This document shows positions 33,924 to 42,822 of a stretch of 64,000 nt of DNA, one piece after another. Position 1 is the first letter of the stretch, and each line of letters starts with the position of its first letter. The stretch is from the NCBI GenBank assembly GCA_036015235.1, contig CP107926.1, positions 4,545,501 through 4,609,500 of the forward strand, in the 5' to 3' direction. Below the pieces are notes generated by a model, which was given only the letters and a program-made list of their open reading frames with translations, searched no databases and had not been told where the DNA came from. The position numbers and the translations under genes are program-made. This DNA is from Streptomyces sp. NBC_00433 (lineage in GTDB: Bacteria; Actinomycetota; Actinomycetes; Streptomycetales; Streptomycetaceae).

Positions 33924-34089
33924 GCGAATTCCCCCTCGAATCGGTATGCCGTCTGGGGAGAGTGTGCCCCACCCGGAGGACCTCGCGATATGCGGGTCCC
34001 GCCACCGAATTGCCCCGCGTCCCGCCCCGCACCGGCGCCGGAGCCGCGCCGGGCCGCGGCCCGGTGCGGCTCCCCCCGCTCCCTGCCCC

Positions 34090-36477
34090 CTACTCCGTGC
34101 GTAGGCTCGACGCCGTCGAGGTGCGGGCCGACCAGGTGGCCGGCATGAGGGCGCCCGCCACCGCGATGCCCAGTCCTGACAGGGCGAGCAGGAGGACCGG
34201 GAGGGCGTGGTAGACGTGCAGGTCGGCCCCGGGGATGTGGGTGCCGGCCGCCGTGCCCATGGCGGGGACGACATAGCCGTGCAGCGCGATGCCGAGGGGC
34301 ACGCCGGCCACGCCCGCCAGGGCGCCGACGCCGGCCACGGACGTGACGACCATGGCGACGGTCTGGCGGGGTGCCATGCCCAGGGCCTTCATGACGCCCA
34401 GGTCGTGGACGCGTTCCCGGGTGTCGAGGACCACCGTGTTGAGGACGCCGAGGCCGGCGACGGCCACCAGCATCACGGTGAGCATCGCGATCATCGTGTC
34501 CATCGCGACGACCGTGGAGCTGGTCTGGTCGCTCTGCGCCACGGCCGCCACCCCGACGGGCCGCAGCGCGGTGTTCAGGTCGCGGAGGTAGGCGGCCCGG
34601 TCGGTGCCGTGCACCAGGTGGACCTCGAAGGTGTCGGGCCGGACGTCGGCGCCCAGCGCCGCGAAGGCGCCGGTGTCGGCCACCACGTGCATGCCGCTCC
34701 CGTCGACGGTCAGCGCCTCGCCGACGATGCGCACCGACACGCTGCGGCCGTCGCCTTCGAGGGTGACGCTGTCGCCGACGTGCTTGCCCGCGGCTTCCAG
34801 GAAGCGGCGGCCGACGACGATCTGGCGCGGGCCGTCCAGCCAGTGGCCCGAGACCATCTGGAGGGCGCCCCACGACGAGTCGCCCTGGTAGGTGGTGACG
34901 TCAACGGCGCCCGGGACACCGGTGAAGGTCGCCTGCTGGTGGCCGGTGCCGAAGTATCCGGCGGTGCCGGGCTGCGCCGCGATCGTACGGGCGACGGCCG
35001 CCGCGTCGGCGGGGGCGGGCCTTCCCGGCGGGCCGCTGCGGGGGCCGCTGCCGGCGGCGGGGCCGGAGGGCGGCGCGAAGGTGTCGACGGCGACCTCGCC
35101 GGGCGAGTCCCGGTTGAGGCCGTCCTGGATCGCGGACAGCGACGAGCCGAGCCCGAAGGCGAAGGTCACGCCGATCGCGCCGAAGGCGACCGCCGCCCAG
35201 ATCGTCGCCGAGCGCGCGGGCCGGGCGAAGGGCCCCGCCAGGCCGAGGGTCAGGGCCCGGGACAGCGGCAGCCGGGACGCCAGCCGGGCGGCGACGCGGC
35301 CCCTGCCGACCCGCGGGGTGCGGCCGACCGCGAGCGCCTCGACCGTACGCAGCCGGGCCGCCCGCAGCGCCGGGGCCAGCGCGCTCGCCACCACCAGCGC
35401 GAGCACCGCCGCGGGCACCGCGAGGTCCAGCCACCAGGCGACGGTCAGCGCCGCGGCACCGTAGGCGTCCGAGGCCTGCGCCAGCAGCGGTACGGACGCC
35501 AGGTTGCCGGCCGCCACCCCCAGCGCCGTGCCGACCGCCGCGGGGATCAGCGCCTGGGCGACGTAGGCCCTGCCGACCTGGCCCGGCGTCAGGCCGAGCG
35601 ACTTGAGCACCCCGATCCGCCGGGTGCCCGCGCTGACCGCGCCGCTGACCACGATGCCGATGATGAGCACCGACATCACCAGGCCGAGCACCCCGAAGGC
35701 GACGATGAAAGGCACGAAGGTCGCCGTCTCCTGGTCGGCGGTGTGCTTGGTGACCAGATACGACGCCGCCCCAGTGAGCGCCCCCGGCGGCACCGCGGCC
35801 GCCAGCGCGTCCCGGCCGCGGGAGAGGTCGGCGCCGGTCCTGGCGTGCGCGAGGCGGTAGAGCATCTCGTACGAGGGCGTGGCGCCCGGCCTGGTCAGCG
35901 CCGGGATCTCGGCGGGCGCGACCCACGCGTCCGCGGTCCTGCTGACCGAGCGCGCGTAGCCGACGATCGTCAGCGACGGCTTCCCCGGCAACCCGGGAAA
36001 GCTGACGGTGCCGCCCACCCGGCCCATGACGGGGGCGTCCTCCGGCCTGGTCAGCACGATCTGGCCGGGCCCGGTGACCCAGTGGCCCCGGTCGAGCGTG
36101 ACGGCGTCGACCGGGCCGCCGCCGTCCGCGCGGCCCGCGATCGTCAGCGGCGGCATGCCGTCCATGACCACCCCGTCCGACTCGAACCGCGGGGCCGCCG
36201 AGACCACGGCGAAGGGCCCGGCCGCGGCGGTCACCCCCGCGGTGTGCGCGGTCGCGGCGACCTGGGCCGCGGTCGCCTTGCGGCCGTCGAAACGGCCCGT
36301 CAGATGCGCGCCGTGCTGCTCGGCGAAGGCGTGGTCGAAGGGCGCCTGCGAGGCGACCACCAGGCCGCCCGCCATGACCGAGGCGGTGACCGCCGTCATC
36401 GTGGTCAGCACCATGACGACGGTCTGCACCCGCCGCCGCCCGACCCCGGCCCTGACGACCTTCCCGATCGCGCTCAC
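34090..36477 (-). CDS. FtsX-type ABC transporter permease
   Basis: The 795-residue membrane protein has an N-terminal helix (20-42) followed by a large extracytoplasmic domain. Three helices around 255-365 (IVAFGVLGLVMSVLIIGIVV...), a duplicated half with another helix and extracytoplasmic domain, and three final helices complete it (MLTVMLVAVAGLGVLNTVVL, VMKALGMAPRQTVAMVV). This is the MacB/FtsX-like layout that uses ATP hydrolysis to move or extract substances such as antibiotics or lipoproteins across the envelope. The GTG start overlaps the ATPase stop (GTGA). The divergent two-component system probably controls it. Confidence 0.9.
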   Translation of the reverse strand: MSAIGKVVRAGVGRRRVQTVVMVLTTMTAVTASVMAGGLVVASQAPFDHAFAEQHGAHLTGRFDGRKATAAQVAATAHTAGVTAAAGPFAVVSAAPRFESDGVVMDGMPPLTIAGRADGGGPVDAVTLDRGHWVTGPGQIVLTRPEDAPVMGRVGGTVSFPGLPGKPSLTIVGYARSVSRTADAWVAPAEIPALTRPGATPSYEMLYRLAHARTGADLSRGRDALAAAVPPGALTGAASYLVTKHTADQETATFVPFIVAFGVLGLVMSVLIIGIVVSGAVSAGTRRIGVLKSLGLTPGQVGRAYVAQALIPAAVGTALGVAAGNLASVPLLAQASDAYGAAALTVAWWLDLAVPAAVLALVVASALAPALRAARLRTVEALAVGRTPRVGRGRVAARLASRLPLSRALTLGLAGPFARPARSATIWAAVAFGAIGVTFAFGLGSSLSAIQDGLNRDSPGEVAVDTFAPPSGPAAGSGPRSGPPGRPAPADAAAVARTIAAQPGTAGYFGTGHQQATFTGVPGAVDVTTYQGDSSWGALQMVSGHWLDGPRQIVVGRRFLEAAGKHVGDSVTLEGDGRSVSVRIVGEALTVDGSGMHVVADTGAFAALGADVRPDTFEVHLVHGTDRAAYLRDLNTALRPVGVAAVAQSDQTSSTVVAMDTMIAMLTVMLVAVAGLGVLNTVVLDTRERVHDLGVMKALGMAPRQTVAMVVTSVAGVGALAGVAGVPLGIALHGYVVPAMGTAAGTHIPGADLHVYHALPVLLLALSGLGIAVAGALMPATWSARTSTASSLRTE

Positions 36478-37226
36478 CGCGCCACCGCCGCGGAGCCGCC
36501 GGCCGCACCGTCCGCGTGCCCGGGGCGGGCGGACCGCCGGCCGCCGCCCACGTCGCGCACGATGTGCCCGTCGACCAGCTCGATCGTGCGGCTCGCGCAC
36601 CCCTCCGCCAGCGCCAGGTCGTGCGTGACCAGCAGGATCGTCTGCCCGTCGTCGTTCAGCTCGCTGAGCAGCTCGCGCACCTCCGCGCCCGACGCGGTGT
36701 CCAGCGCGCCGGTCGGCTCGTCGGCGAGCAGCAGCGCGGGGCGGTTCATCAGGGCGCGCGCGACCGCGACCCGCTGCCTCTCGCCGCCGGACAGCCGGCC
36801 CGGGTAGGCGCGGGCGTGCCGCGCGATGCCGAGGTGGTCGAGCAGCTCCGCCGCCCGCGCCCTGGCCTGCGCGCGGCCCGCGCCGACCAGTTGCGAGGGC
36901 AGCAGCACGTTGTCGGTGACCGTCAGGTCGTCCAGCAGGTTGAAGAACTGGAAGACCATGCCGATCCGCTCCCGCCGGAAACGGGCCGAGCCGGTCTCGC
37001 CGAGCTGGTCCACCCGGACCCCGTCGACGGTGACGCTGCCGCCGGTCGGCCGGTCCAGGCCCGCGATCAGGTTCAGCAGCGTCGACTTGCCGCTGCCCGA
37101 GGGGCCGAGCACCGCCAGCGCCTCGCCGGCCCGTACGGTCAGCGAGAGGCCGTCGAGCGCGGCGGGGCCGTCGTCGTAGGTCTTCCGCACCTCGCGGATG
37201 TCGATGATGGGCGTGCTGCTGATCAC
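36474..37226 (-). CDS. ABC transporter ATPase (MacB/LolD type)
   Basis: The 250-residue ATPase carries Walker A GPSGSGKST, Q-loop VFQFFN, signature LSGGERQR, Walker B LLLADEPTGALD and H-loop VTHD, all intact. It powers the FtsX-type permease encoded by the overlapping downstream gene. The last 25 residues are Gly/Ala-rich and outside the fold. GTG 37226 follows GGGGAGGACC. Genes of this pair next to a NarL-type kinase and regulator usually respond to cell-envelope antibiotics; this is inference from context. Confidence 0.92.
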   Translation of the reverse strand: MISSTPIIDIREVRKTYDDGPAALDGLSLTVRAGEALAVLGPSGSGKSTLLNLIAGLDRPTGGSVTVDGVRVDQLGETGSARFRRERIGMVFQFFNLLDDLTVTDNVLLPSQLVGAGRAQARARAAELLDHLGIARHARAYPGRLSGGERQRVAVARALMNRPALLLADEPTGALDTASGAEVRELLSELNDDGQTILLVTHDLALAEGCASRTIELVDGHIVRDVGGGRRSARPGHADGAAGGSAAVAR

Positions 37227-37490
37227 GTGGGTCCTCCCCGTGCGGGCCGTCGCGGGCCGCCTGTGCGGGCCACCCCGGGCCGGTTGTGCGGGCCGCCTGT
37301 GCGGTACGGCCCGACGCTAGGGTCGGCGCGTCGGGCGCCGCGTCGCCCGGCCTGTGGATCCCCGCTACCGCGGTGGGCGGACGGCGGCCGGCGTCATCCC
37401 GGAGGTGTACGCCGAAGTCGTACGCCGCCAGGGCCCGCACCGGTCGGCCGGGGGATGTACCAGGTCACGCGGGTTGGGCACACTGGGCCG

Positions 37491-38879
37491 GTGACGACAA
37501 CCCCGCCTGCCGCCGCCCGGATCAGGGCCGCGCTGGCACCGCTGTGGCGCCCGGCGCCGCCCGCGCCCGACGGGCCGCAGCGGCTGTCGCGCTGGGCGTG
37601 GGTCGCCGACGTGATGCTCGCGGTCTTCCTCGCCGCCACCACCGTCTACGCCACCGCGAACGCCGCCACCGACGACACGGCGGGGCCCGCCGTCCCCGCC
37701 TTCTTCCTCGGCCCCGACGGCAGGCCGCAGCCGCCCGCACCGCCGATACCTCCCGTGCCGCGCCCCGACCCGCTGGGATACCCCTACCTCGCCGGAGCGC
37801 ACCACACCGAGCTGGCCTCGGCCCCCGGCTGGCTGCTGGTGCTCGCCGCACTGACCGCGCTGCCGCTCGCACTGCGCCGCCGCTACCCCGTCGCGGCCTT
37901 CACCGCGGTGCTGACCGGCACCCTGGTCTTCCACTGGGCCGAGCAGGAGTCCGGGGCGCCTCTCCGGGCCGACGCCCCGACCGTCTTCACCTTCGTCGCG
38001 TGCCTCATCGCCGCCTACAGCGCCGCCCTCTACAGCCCCTACCGGCGGCTCACCGGGGTCGCGCTGCTCGTCGGCGGTGTGCTCATGGGGGCGCTCCACG
38101 AGTCGAACGTCCCCGACATCACACCCGGCTTCGTGCCCTTCGTGGTGCTGGTGCCGCTCGGGCTCGCCGCCAACACCATGCACACCTGGCGGCAGCGGCT
38201 GCGCACCATGGAGGCCGACAAGGAGGCCGCGACCCGGCTCGCGGTGGACCTGGAGCGCGCCAGGATCGCCCGCGAGCTGCACGACGTCGTCACCCACAAC
38301 GTCAGCATGATGACCGTGCAGGCCGGCGCCGCCCGCACCGTGATGGCCGCCAGGCCCGACCTGGCCAGGGAGGCGCTGCTCGCCGTGGAGTCCGCGGGCC
38401 GGGCCGCGATGTCCGAGCTGCGCCATGTGATGGGCCTGCTCGCCATGACCTCGGAGACCTCCGGCGCCCCCACCGCCGAGCTCGCCCCGCAGCCGGGCCT
38501 CGGCCAGGTCGGCGTGCTGGCCGAGCGCGTACGCGGCACCGGCGTCCCGGTCGACCTCACCGTCACCGGCGCACCCGTCCCGCTGCCCGCGGGCGTCGAC
38601 CTGGCCGCCTACCGGGTCGCGCAGGAAGCCCTCACCAACACCGTCAAGCACGCCTCGGGCGCCAGCGTCAGCATCACCGTCGACTACCTGCCCGGCGAGG
38701 TCCGCGTCGAGGTCGCCGACACCGGCGGCACCCCCTCCCCGGCCGCGGGCAGCGGCAACGGCCGCGGCCTCATGGGCCTGCGCGAACGCCTCGCCGTCTA
38801 CGGCGGCACCCTCGACGCGGGACGCCGCATCACCGGCGGCTACCGGGTCCGGGCCGTCATCCCGGTAGGAGACGCATGA
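37491..38879 (+). CDS. NarL-type sensor histidine kinase
   Basis: The 462-residue kinase has membrane helices near 38-58, 112-128, 134-150, 165-183 and 188-230. A HisKA_3 dimerisation domain with His264 in RELHDVVTHN and a HATPase domain (EALTNTVKHASG, GRGLMGLRERL) follow. It signals to the LuxR-type regulator encoded by the overlapping next gene. GTG 37491 is preferred: a -10-like CACACT ends 7 bases before it, suggesting a leaderless mRNA. ATG 37455 is the alternative and adds 12 residues. It is divergent from the ABC exporter. Confidence 0.88.
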   Translation: MTTTPPAAARIRAALAPLWRPAPPAPDGPQRLSRWAWVADVMLAVFLAATTVYATANAATDDTAGPAVPAFFLGPDGRPQPPAPPIPPVPRPDPLGYPYLAGAHHTELASAPGWLLVLAALTALPLALRRRYPVAAFTAVLTGTLVFHWAEQESGAPLRADAPTVFTFVACLIAAYSAALYSPYRRLTGVALLVGGVLMGALHESNVPDITPGFVPFVVLVPLGLAANTMHTWRQRLRTMEADKEAATRLAVDLERARIARELHDVVTHNVSMMTVQAGAARTVMAARPDLAREALLAVESAGRAAMSELRHVMGLLAMTSETSGAPTAELAPQPGLGQVGVLAERVRGTGVPVDLTVTGAPVPLPAGVDLAAYRVAQEALTNTVKHASGASVSITVDYLPGEVRVEVADTGGTPSPAAGSGNGRGLMGLRERLAVYGGTLDAGRRITGGYRVRAVIPVGDA

Positions 38880-39565
38880 GCACGCAGCCGCCCCTGCGGG
38901 TCGTCATCGCCGACGACCAGGGCCTCGTCCGCACCGGCTTCCGCATGATCCTCACCGCCGCGGGCATCGAGGTCGTCGCCGAAGCCGCCGACGGCGAGCA
39001 GGCCGTCGACGCGGTCCGCCGCACCCGGCCCGACCTCGTCCTGATGGACATCCGCATGCCGGGGCTCGACGGCCTCGAAGCGACCCGCCGCATCCTCACC
39101 GGCCGCACCGCCGACGAGCCGCGCGTCGTCATCCTCACCACCTTCGACCTCGACCAGTACGTCTACGCGGCGCTGGCGGCCGGGGCGAGCGGCTTCCTGC
39201 TCAAGGACGTCACGCCCGAATACCTCGTCGCCGCGGTCCGCCTGGTCCGCGCCGGCGACGCGCTCCTCGCCCCGGCGATCACCCGGCGGCTCGTCGAGCG
39301 CTTCGCCGCCGCCGGCGGCCGCGGCGCCTCCACCGTCCACCGCGACCTCGCGGCCCTGACACCGCGCGAACTGGAGGTCCTCCGCATGCTGGCGGGCGGC
39401 CTCAGCAATGCGGAGCTGGCGCGGGCCCTGGGGGTGAGCGAGGCGACCGTCAAGACCCACGTCACCCGCATCCTGTCCAAACTGGCCCTGCGCGACCGCG
39501 CGCAGGCGGTGGTGGCCGCCTACGAGTCCGGCCTCATCACCCCGGGCGCCGCCCCCCGCCCCTGA
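38876..39565 (+). CDS. NarL/LuxR-family response regulator
   Basis: The 229-residue regulator has a receiver domain with Asp58 (LVLMDIRMPG), TTFD and LLKD, and a LuxR-type HTH at about 150-215 (LTPRELEVLRMLAGGLSNAE, SEATVKTHVTRIL). Its start overlaps the kinase stop as ATGA. It is the partner of the kinase and the likely activator of the divergent ABC exporter. It converges with the aldo/keto reductase only 6 bases away. Confidence 0.93.
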   Translation: MSTQPPLRVVIADDQGLVRTGFRMILTAAGIEVVAEAADGEQAVDAVRRTRPDLVLMDIRMPGLDGLEATRRILTGRTADEPRVVILTTFDLDQYVYAALAAGASGFLLKDVTPEYLVAAVRLVRAGDALLAPAITRRLVERFAAAGGRGASTVHRDLAALTPRELEVLRMLAGGLSNAELARALGVSEATVKTHVTRILSKLALRDRAQAVVAAYESGLITPGAAPRP

Positions 39566-39571
39566 CCCCGC

Positions 39572-40444
39572 TCAGCGGGCGGCGTCCTCCAGCGCCTGGA
39601 ATTCCGCGTCGGTCAGGACGAGGCCCGCGGCCGCGGTGTTCTCCTCCAGGTGCGCCACCGACGAGGTGCCCGGGATCGGCAGGATGACCGGGGACCGGCG
39701 CAGCAGCCACGCGAGGGCCAGCTGCGAAGGGGCCACGCCGCGGTCGGCGGCGATCCGGGTCAGCGGGCTGTCGGCGCCGGCCAGGGCGCCGGTGGCCAGC
39801 GGGAACCACGGGATGAAGGCGATGCCCTGCGCCTCGGCGTAGTCGAGTACGTCCTCGGCGGCGCGGTCGGCCAGGTTGAAGCGGTTCTGGACCGAGACGA
39901 TCGTCGCTGTCGCGCCCGCCTCCTTGATCTCCGCGACGGTCACCTCGCTCAGCCCGATGTGCCGGATCTTGCCCTCGCCCTGCAACGCGGCCAGCTCGCC
40001 GACCTGCTCGGCGATCGGCACCTTCGGGTCCACGCGGTGCAGCTGGAGCAGGTCGATACGCTCCACGCCGAGATGGCGCAGGCTCAGCTCGACCTGCTGC
40101 CGCAGATACTCCGGGCGCCCGATCGGCACCCACGTGCCAGGGGCCGGGCGCGAGAAGCCGGCCTTGGTCGCGATGACCAGGTCGTCGGCGTAGGGGTGCA
40201 AGGCCTTGCGGAGCAGCAGGTCGGCGGTGAAGGGCCCGTAGGCGTCGGCGGTGTCGATGAAGTTGATCCCCAGCTCGCCGGTGCGCTCCAGCACCCGCAC
40301 GGCCTCCTCAGGATCCCTGGGGTCCCCCCAGACCCCCGGCCCGGTCAACTGCATCGTCCCGTACCCGAGCCTGTTCACCGGCAGATCCCCGCCGAGCAGG
40401 AAGCTCCCCGCTGCCGCGGCGGGGAGGGCGGTGGTTTCTGGCAT
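39572..40444 (-). CDS. Aldo/keto reductase
   Basis: The 290-residue NADPH-dependent reductase has the full tetrad: FIDTADAYGP (Asp, Tyr), IATKAG (Lys) and LLQLHRVDP (His). The cofactor site is PIPGTSSVAHLEEN. It is close in layout to the protein at 25416-26282, which lacks the His. The substrate is unknown. ATG 40444 has GGGAGCTCG upstream. Its 5' flank carries a MITE-like element. Confidence 0.88.
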   Translation of the reverse strand: MPETTALPAAAAGSFLLGGDLPVNRLGYGTMQLTGPGVWGDPRDPEEAVRVLERTGELGINFIDTADAYGPFTADLLLRKALHPYADDLVIATKAGFSRPAPGTWVPIGRPEYLRQQVELSLRHLGVERIDLLQLHRVDPKVPIAEQVGELAALQGEGKIRHIGLSEVTVAEIKEAGATATIVSVQNRFNLADRAAEDVLDYAEAQGIAFIPWFPLATGALAGADSPLTRIAADRGVAPSQLALAWLLRRSPVILPIPGTSSVAHLEENTAAAGLVLTDAEFQALEDAAR

Positions 40445-40856
40445 TTCGAGCTCCCTAGCGGAGGTGTGACTGGCGTGACGCCCTACCCAACGCCACCCGG
40501 GTCCCCCGGTATTTCCCCTGCCGCAGGGGTGCCCCCCGGGCCGCCGCATGCAGCGGAGGGTGCCCCTCAGGGGCGCGGCCTGCCGCTGAGGGCAACCACC
40601 CAGGGGCGCGGGGCTGCATCTGATCTGCGGCTGGCGCCGCGTGGGCGCGCTCAGCCACCCACCCGCCGGTGGTCCGGATGCGACAGCAACAGCCCCTCAC
40701 GGCCGGTGGCGACGCGCAGCTTGTCGACGGCTGGTCGCGCCGTTCCCCGCGCCCCTGGGGGGCACCCCCCTACGCGGAGGGCAACGTCACCGCAGGGACG
40801 CGTGGGGGTCGCCCCGGGGATGCCCGGGGGAAGGGTTGGCGGGGGAAGGTGGGGGC
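40445..40856. other. 412-bp intergenic region with a MITE-like element
   Basis: No gene is seen between the divergent aldo/keto reductase and the membrane protein. Besides the element at 40600-40758 there is a small palindrome CCCCTCAGGGG near 40564 and G-rich runs before the RBS of the next gene. Confidence 0.6.
40600..40758. repeat. MITE-like interspersed element, copy B
   Basis: This 159-bp element has the same 14-bp terminal inverted repeats as copy A (40600-40613 and 40745-40758). It shares inner blocks CTGATCTGCGGC, GCCGCGTGGGCGCG and GGCTGGTCGCGCCGTTC, while the middle has diverged. Confidence 0.8.
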
Positions 40857-41789
40857 GTGGGGAAGACGTGGCGGGTCGCCGCGGCCGTCGGGCCGCTCGC
40901 GTCGGTGGCCGTATGGGCCGCATGGCATCGCGGCCTGCTGACGGCCGGCGGCCGGGACCTGGTCGCCGCCGACCGGACCTGGCTGGCCGCCGCGTTCGCG
41001 GCAACCGCGCTCGGGTGGGTCGCGATCGCCGTCGCACGGCAGGGCACGGTGCTGGAGCCGCTGCCGGCCGGGCGCCTCCTGGCGACCCAGTTCGCGGCGA
41101 CAGCCGCCAACCAGCTGACCCCGGCGGGCATCGGCGCCGGCGCCGTGAATCTGCGCTTCCTGCGCGCCTGCGGCCTGCCGCTGGCGCGCACGTCCGCCGC
41201 GCTCGCGCTGTATTCGCTCGCCGAGTCCGTCGGCCGGGTGGCCTTGCTGACGACGATGCTGCTGGTCTTCCCGCACGCGCTGCGCGTGCGGGGCCTGGTG
41301 CCGGACCGCGGCACGGTCGAGGTGGCCGCCGCCGCGCTCGCGGTCGCCGCCGCGGCAGCGGTGACGCTGGTCGTGGCGATACGCCCGGCCCGCCGCCTGG
41401 TGGGCGGCTTCCTGGTGACGGCCCTGGCCGACGCCAGGTCCCTGCACATGCGGCCCGCGAGAGCGCTGGCCCTGTGGGGCGGGTCGCTGGCCTTCCCCGC
41501 CTTGCAGGCCGCGGGCCTCGTGGCGGTGGCGCACGCCCTCGCCCTCCCGGTGCCCGCGGCGAACGTGGCGGTCGCGTATCTGGCCGCGACCTGCCTGGCC
41601 GCGGGCATACCGACGCCCGGCGGCGTCGGTTCTGTGGACGCCGCGCTCGGCCTGGCGCTGGTCGCGGCGGGGTCGCCCGCGACGGCGGCGACCAGCGCGG
41701 TGCTGGGCTACCGGATCATCACCGCGTGGCTGCCGCTGCTGCCCGCGGCCCTGACGCTCGGCGCGCTGGTGCGCCGCAAGGTCGTCTGA
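40857..41789 (+). CDS. Lysylphosphatidylglycerol-synthase-TM-like integral membrane protein (UPF0104)
   Basis: The 310-residue protein is nearly all membrane helices. It carries the family signature regions QFAATAANQLTPAGIGAGAV and CLAAGIPTPGGVGSVDAALG, each with Pro-Gly rich re-entrant turns. The family is the membrane half of MprF-type enzymes and stand-alone relatives thought to flip lipids. No synthase domain is attached, so a flippase-like role is inferred. GTG 40857 has GGAAGGTGG upstream. Confidence 0.75.
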   Translation: MGKTWRVAAAVGPLASVAVWAAWHRGLLTAGGRDLVAADRTWLAAAFAATALGWVAIAVARQGTVLEPLPAGRLLATQFAATAANQLTPAGIGAGAVNLRFLRACGLPLARTSAALALYSLAESVGRVALLTTMLLVFPHALRVRGLVPDRGTVEVAAAALAVAAAAAVTLVVAIRPARRLVGGFLVTALADARSLHMRPARALALWGGSLAFPALQAAGLVAVAHALALPVPAANVAVAYLAATCLAAGIPTPGGVGSVDAALGLALVAAGSPATAATSAVLGYRIITAWLPLLPAALTLGALVRRKVV

Positions 41790-41826
41790 GTGCCGCTCCG
41801 GTGAACCCCCGGGGCGGGGGCGACTG

Positions 41827-41854
41827 TTGACAGCACAGGTTTATCGGCCATACT
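41827..41854 (+). promoter_or_regulatory. Strong promoter for a leaderless gene
   Basis: TTGACA (41827-41832), a perfect -35 box, is followed after 16 bases by CATACT (41849-41854). Transcription would begin about 7 bases later, at the GTG 41862 start codon itself, so the mRNA should be leaderless. Confidence 0.7.
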
Positions 41855-41861
41855 GCCCGCC

Positions 41862-42524
41862 GTGGAGCAGCGCACAGGTTCGATCACACCGGCGATACAC
41901 CCCGCAGGGACCGATCCGGCATTCGTGCCAGGTCTCCTGCCCCCGCGTCCTGCCGCGGACGAGGTGAAAGCCTCAGATCCGGCCGAGGCCGCCCCGCCCG
42001 AGGAGGACGTGGCCGAGGTCGCGGAAGAAGCGGCGGAAGCGGAAGAAGAGGTCACTCCGGGCCCCGTGGCAGAGGGTGGCGAGGAGGACGAGGACGAGGA
42101 CCGCGGCGAGCCGCTCTTCGAGGTCTCGGACCGCCGCGCGACGATCCTGGCCGACCGGGTCGGCATCGTCTTCCGGTTGGACGGCGAGGAGGCCGACTTC
42201 ACCTGGGACGAGATCGGCGCGGTCGAGATCGAGACGCCGCGTTTCAGCAAGCGCTTCGAGGTGACCGTCTACACGGGCCCGCGCCGCTGGTTCGAGGCGC
42301 ATGTCGAGGCGAGGTCCCGCGGTCTGCTGAAGACCTGGACGGCCGAGCTGGACGCCGTACTCGACGAGCACTTCGAGGACCCGGAGGAGAAGGCGGCCGC
42401 GGCGGAGGAGGAAGCCGGGTCCGTGGCCGAGGCCACCGAGAGCACCGAGAGCACCGAGGCCACCGAGACCGCCGCCAAGGAAACCGAGGCCACCGAGGAC
42501 GGGAAGACCGCCGCCGAGGCATGA
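41862..42524 (+). CDS. Acidic conserved protein of unknown function
   Basis: The 220-residue protein has an acidic disordered N-terminus (Glu/Ala-rich to residue 80). A compact beta domain follows (about 85-170, ATILADRVGIVFRLDGEEAD; RFEVTVYTGPRRWFEAH) that resembles a PH-like fold. An acidic Thr/Glu tail with TEST repeats ends it. Neither enzyme motif nor membrane segment is present. The strong promoter and probable leaderless message suggest steady high expression. A hairpin terminator follows. The domain is familiar from Streptomyces but has no assigned role. Confidence 0.7.
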   Translation: MEQRTGSITPAIHPAGTDPAFVPGLLPPRPAADEVKASDPAEAAPPEEDVAEVAEEAAEAEEEVTPGPVAEGGEEDEDEDRGEPLFEVSDRRATILADRVGIVFRLDGEEADFTWDEIGAVEIETPRFSKRFEVTVYTGPRRWFEAHVEARSRGLLKTWTAELDAVLDEHFEDPEEKAAAAEEEAGSVAEATESTESTEATETAAKETEATEDGKTAAEA

Positions 42525-42598
42525 CCTCGGCCGTAGCGGAAGACCCGACGGCGTCAAGGAACGCCCGTCGGCGTTAAGAACACGTATGGAAAAGTCCT

Positions 42599-42628
42599 GC
42601 GGCGCCCCGCTGACAGCCGGGGCGCCGC
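42599..42628 (+). terminator. Terminator hairpin
   Basis: GCGGCGCCCCG (42599-42609) and CGGGGCGCCGC (42618-42628) pair perfectly with an 8-base loop, 75 bases after the acidic protein gene. Confidence 0.7.
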
Positions 42629-42730
42629 ACTCTGACCGAGGCTCCCGCACCTGTTCTCCCGCGGCCGGACCATGCCGTGGGGGTGCGGTGGCGCGCACGG
42701 TCGACGGCGACCAGTTTGCGTAACGCTGAC

Positions 42731-42758
42731 CAGGCCATCTCCGCCTTCCGATGGCCTG
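42731..42758 (+). promoter_or_regulatory. Leader hairpin upstream of the APC permease
   Basis: CAGGCCATC (42731-42739) and GATGGCCTG (42750-42758) form a 9-bp stem with a 10-base loop, 64 bases before the permease start. It could be part of a regulatory leader or an operator. I could not match it to a known riboswitch. Confidence 0.4.
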
Positions 42759-42822
42759 CATCACCACGCCTTGTCGTCGGCCTGTCGCCCGGCGGCGGCA
42801 CCGCACGACAGGAGCACGGTCG

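Noticed and set aside
42630..42822. c-di-AMP (ydaO-type) riboswitch before the permease
   Set aside because: Only a simple 9-bp hairpin is visible; the conserved ydaO sequence blocks could not be recognised by eye.
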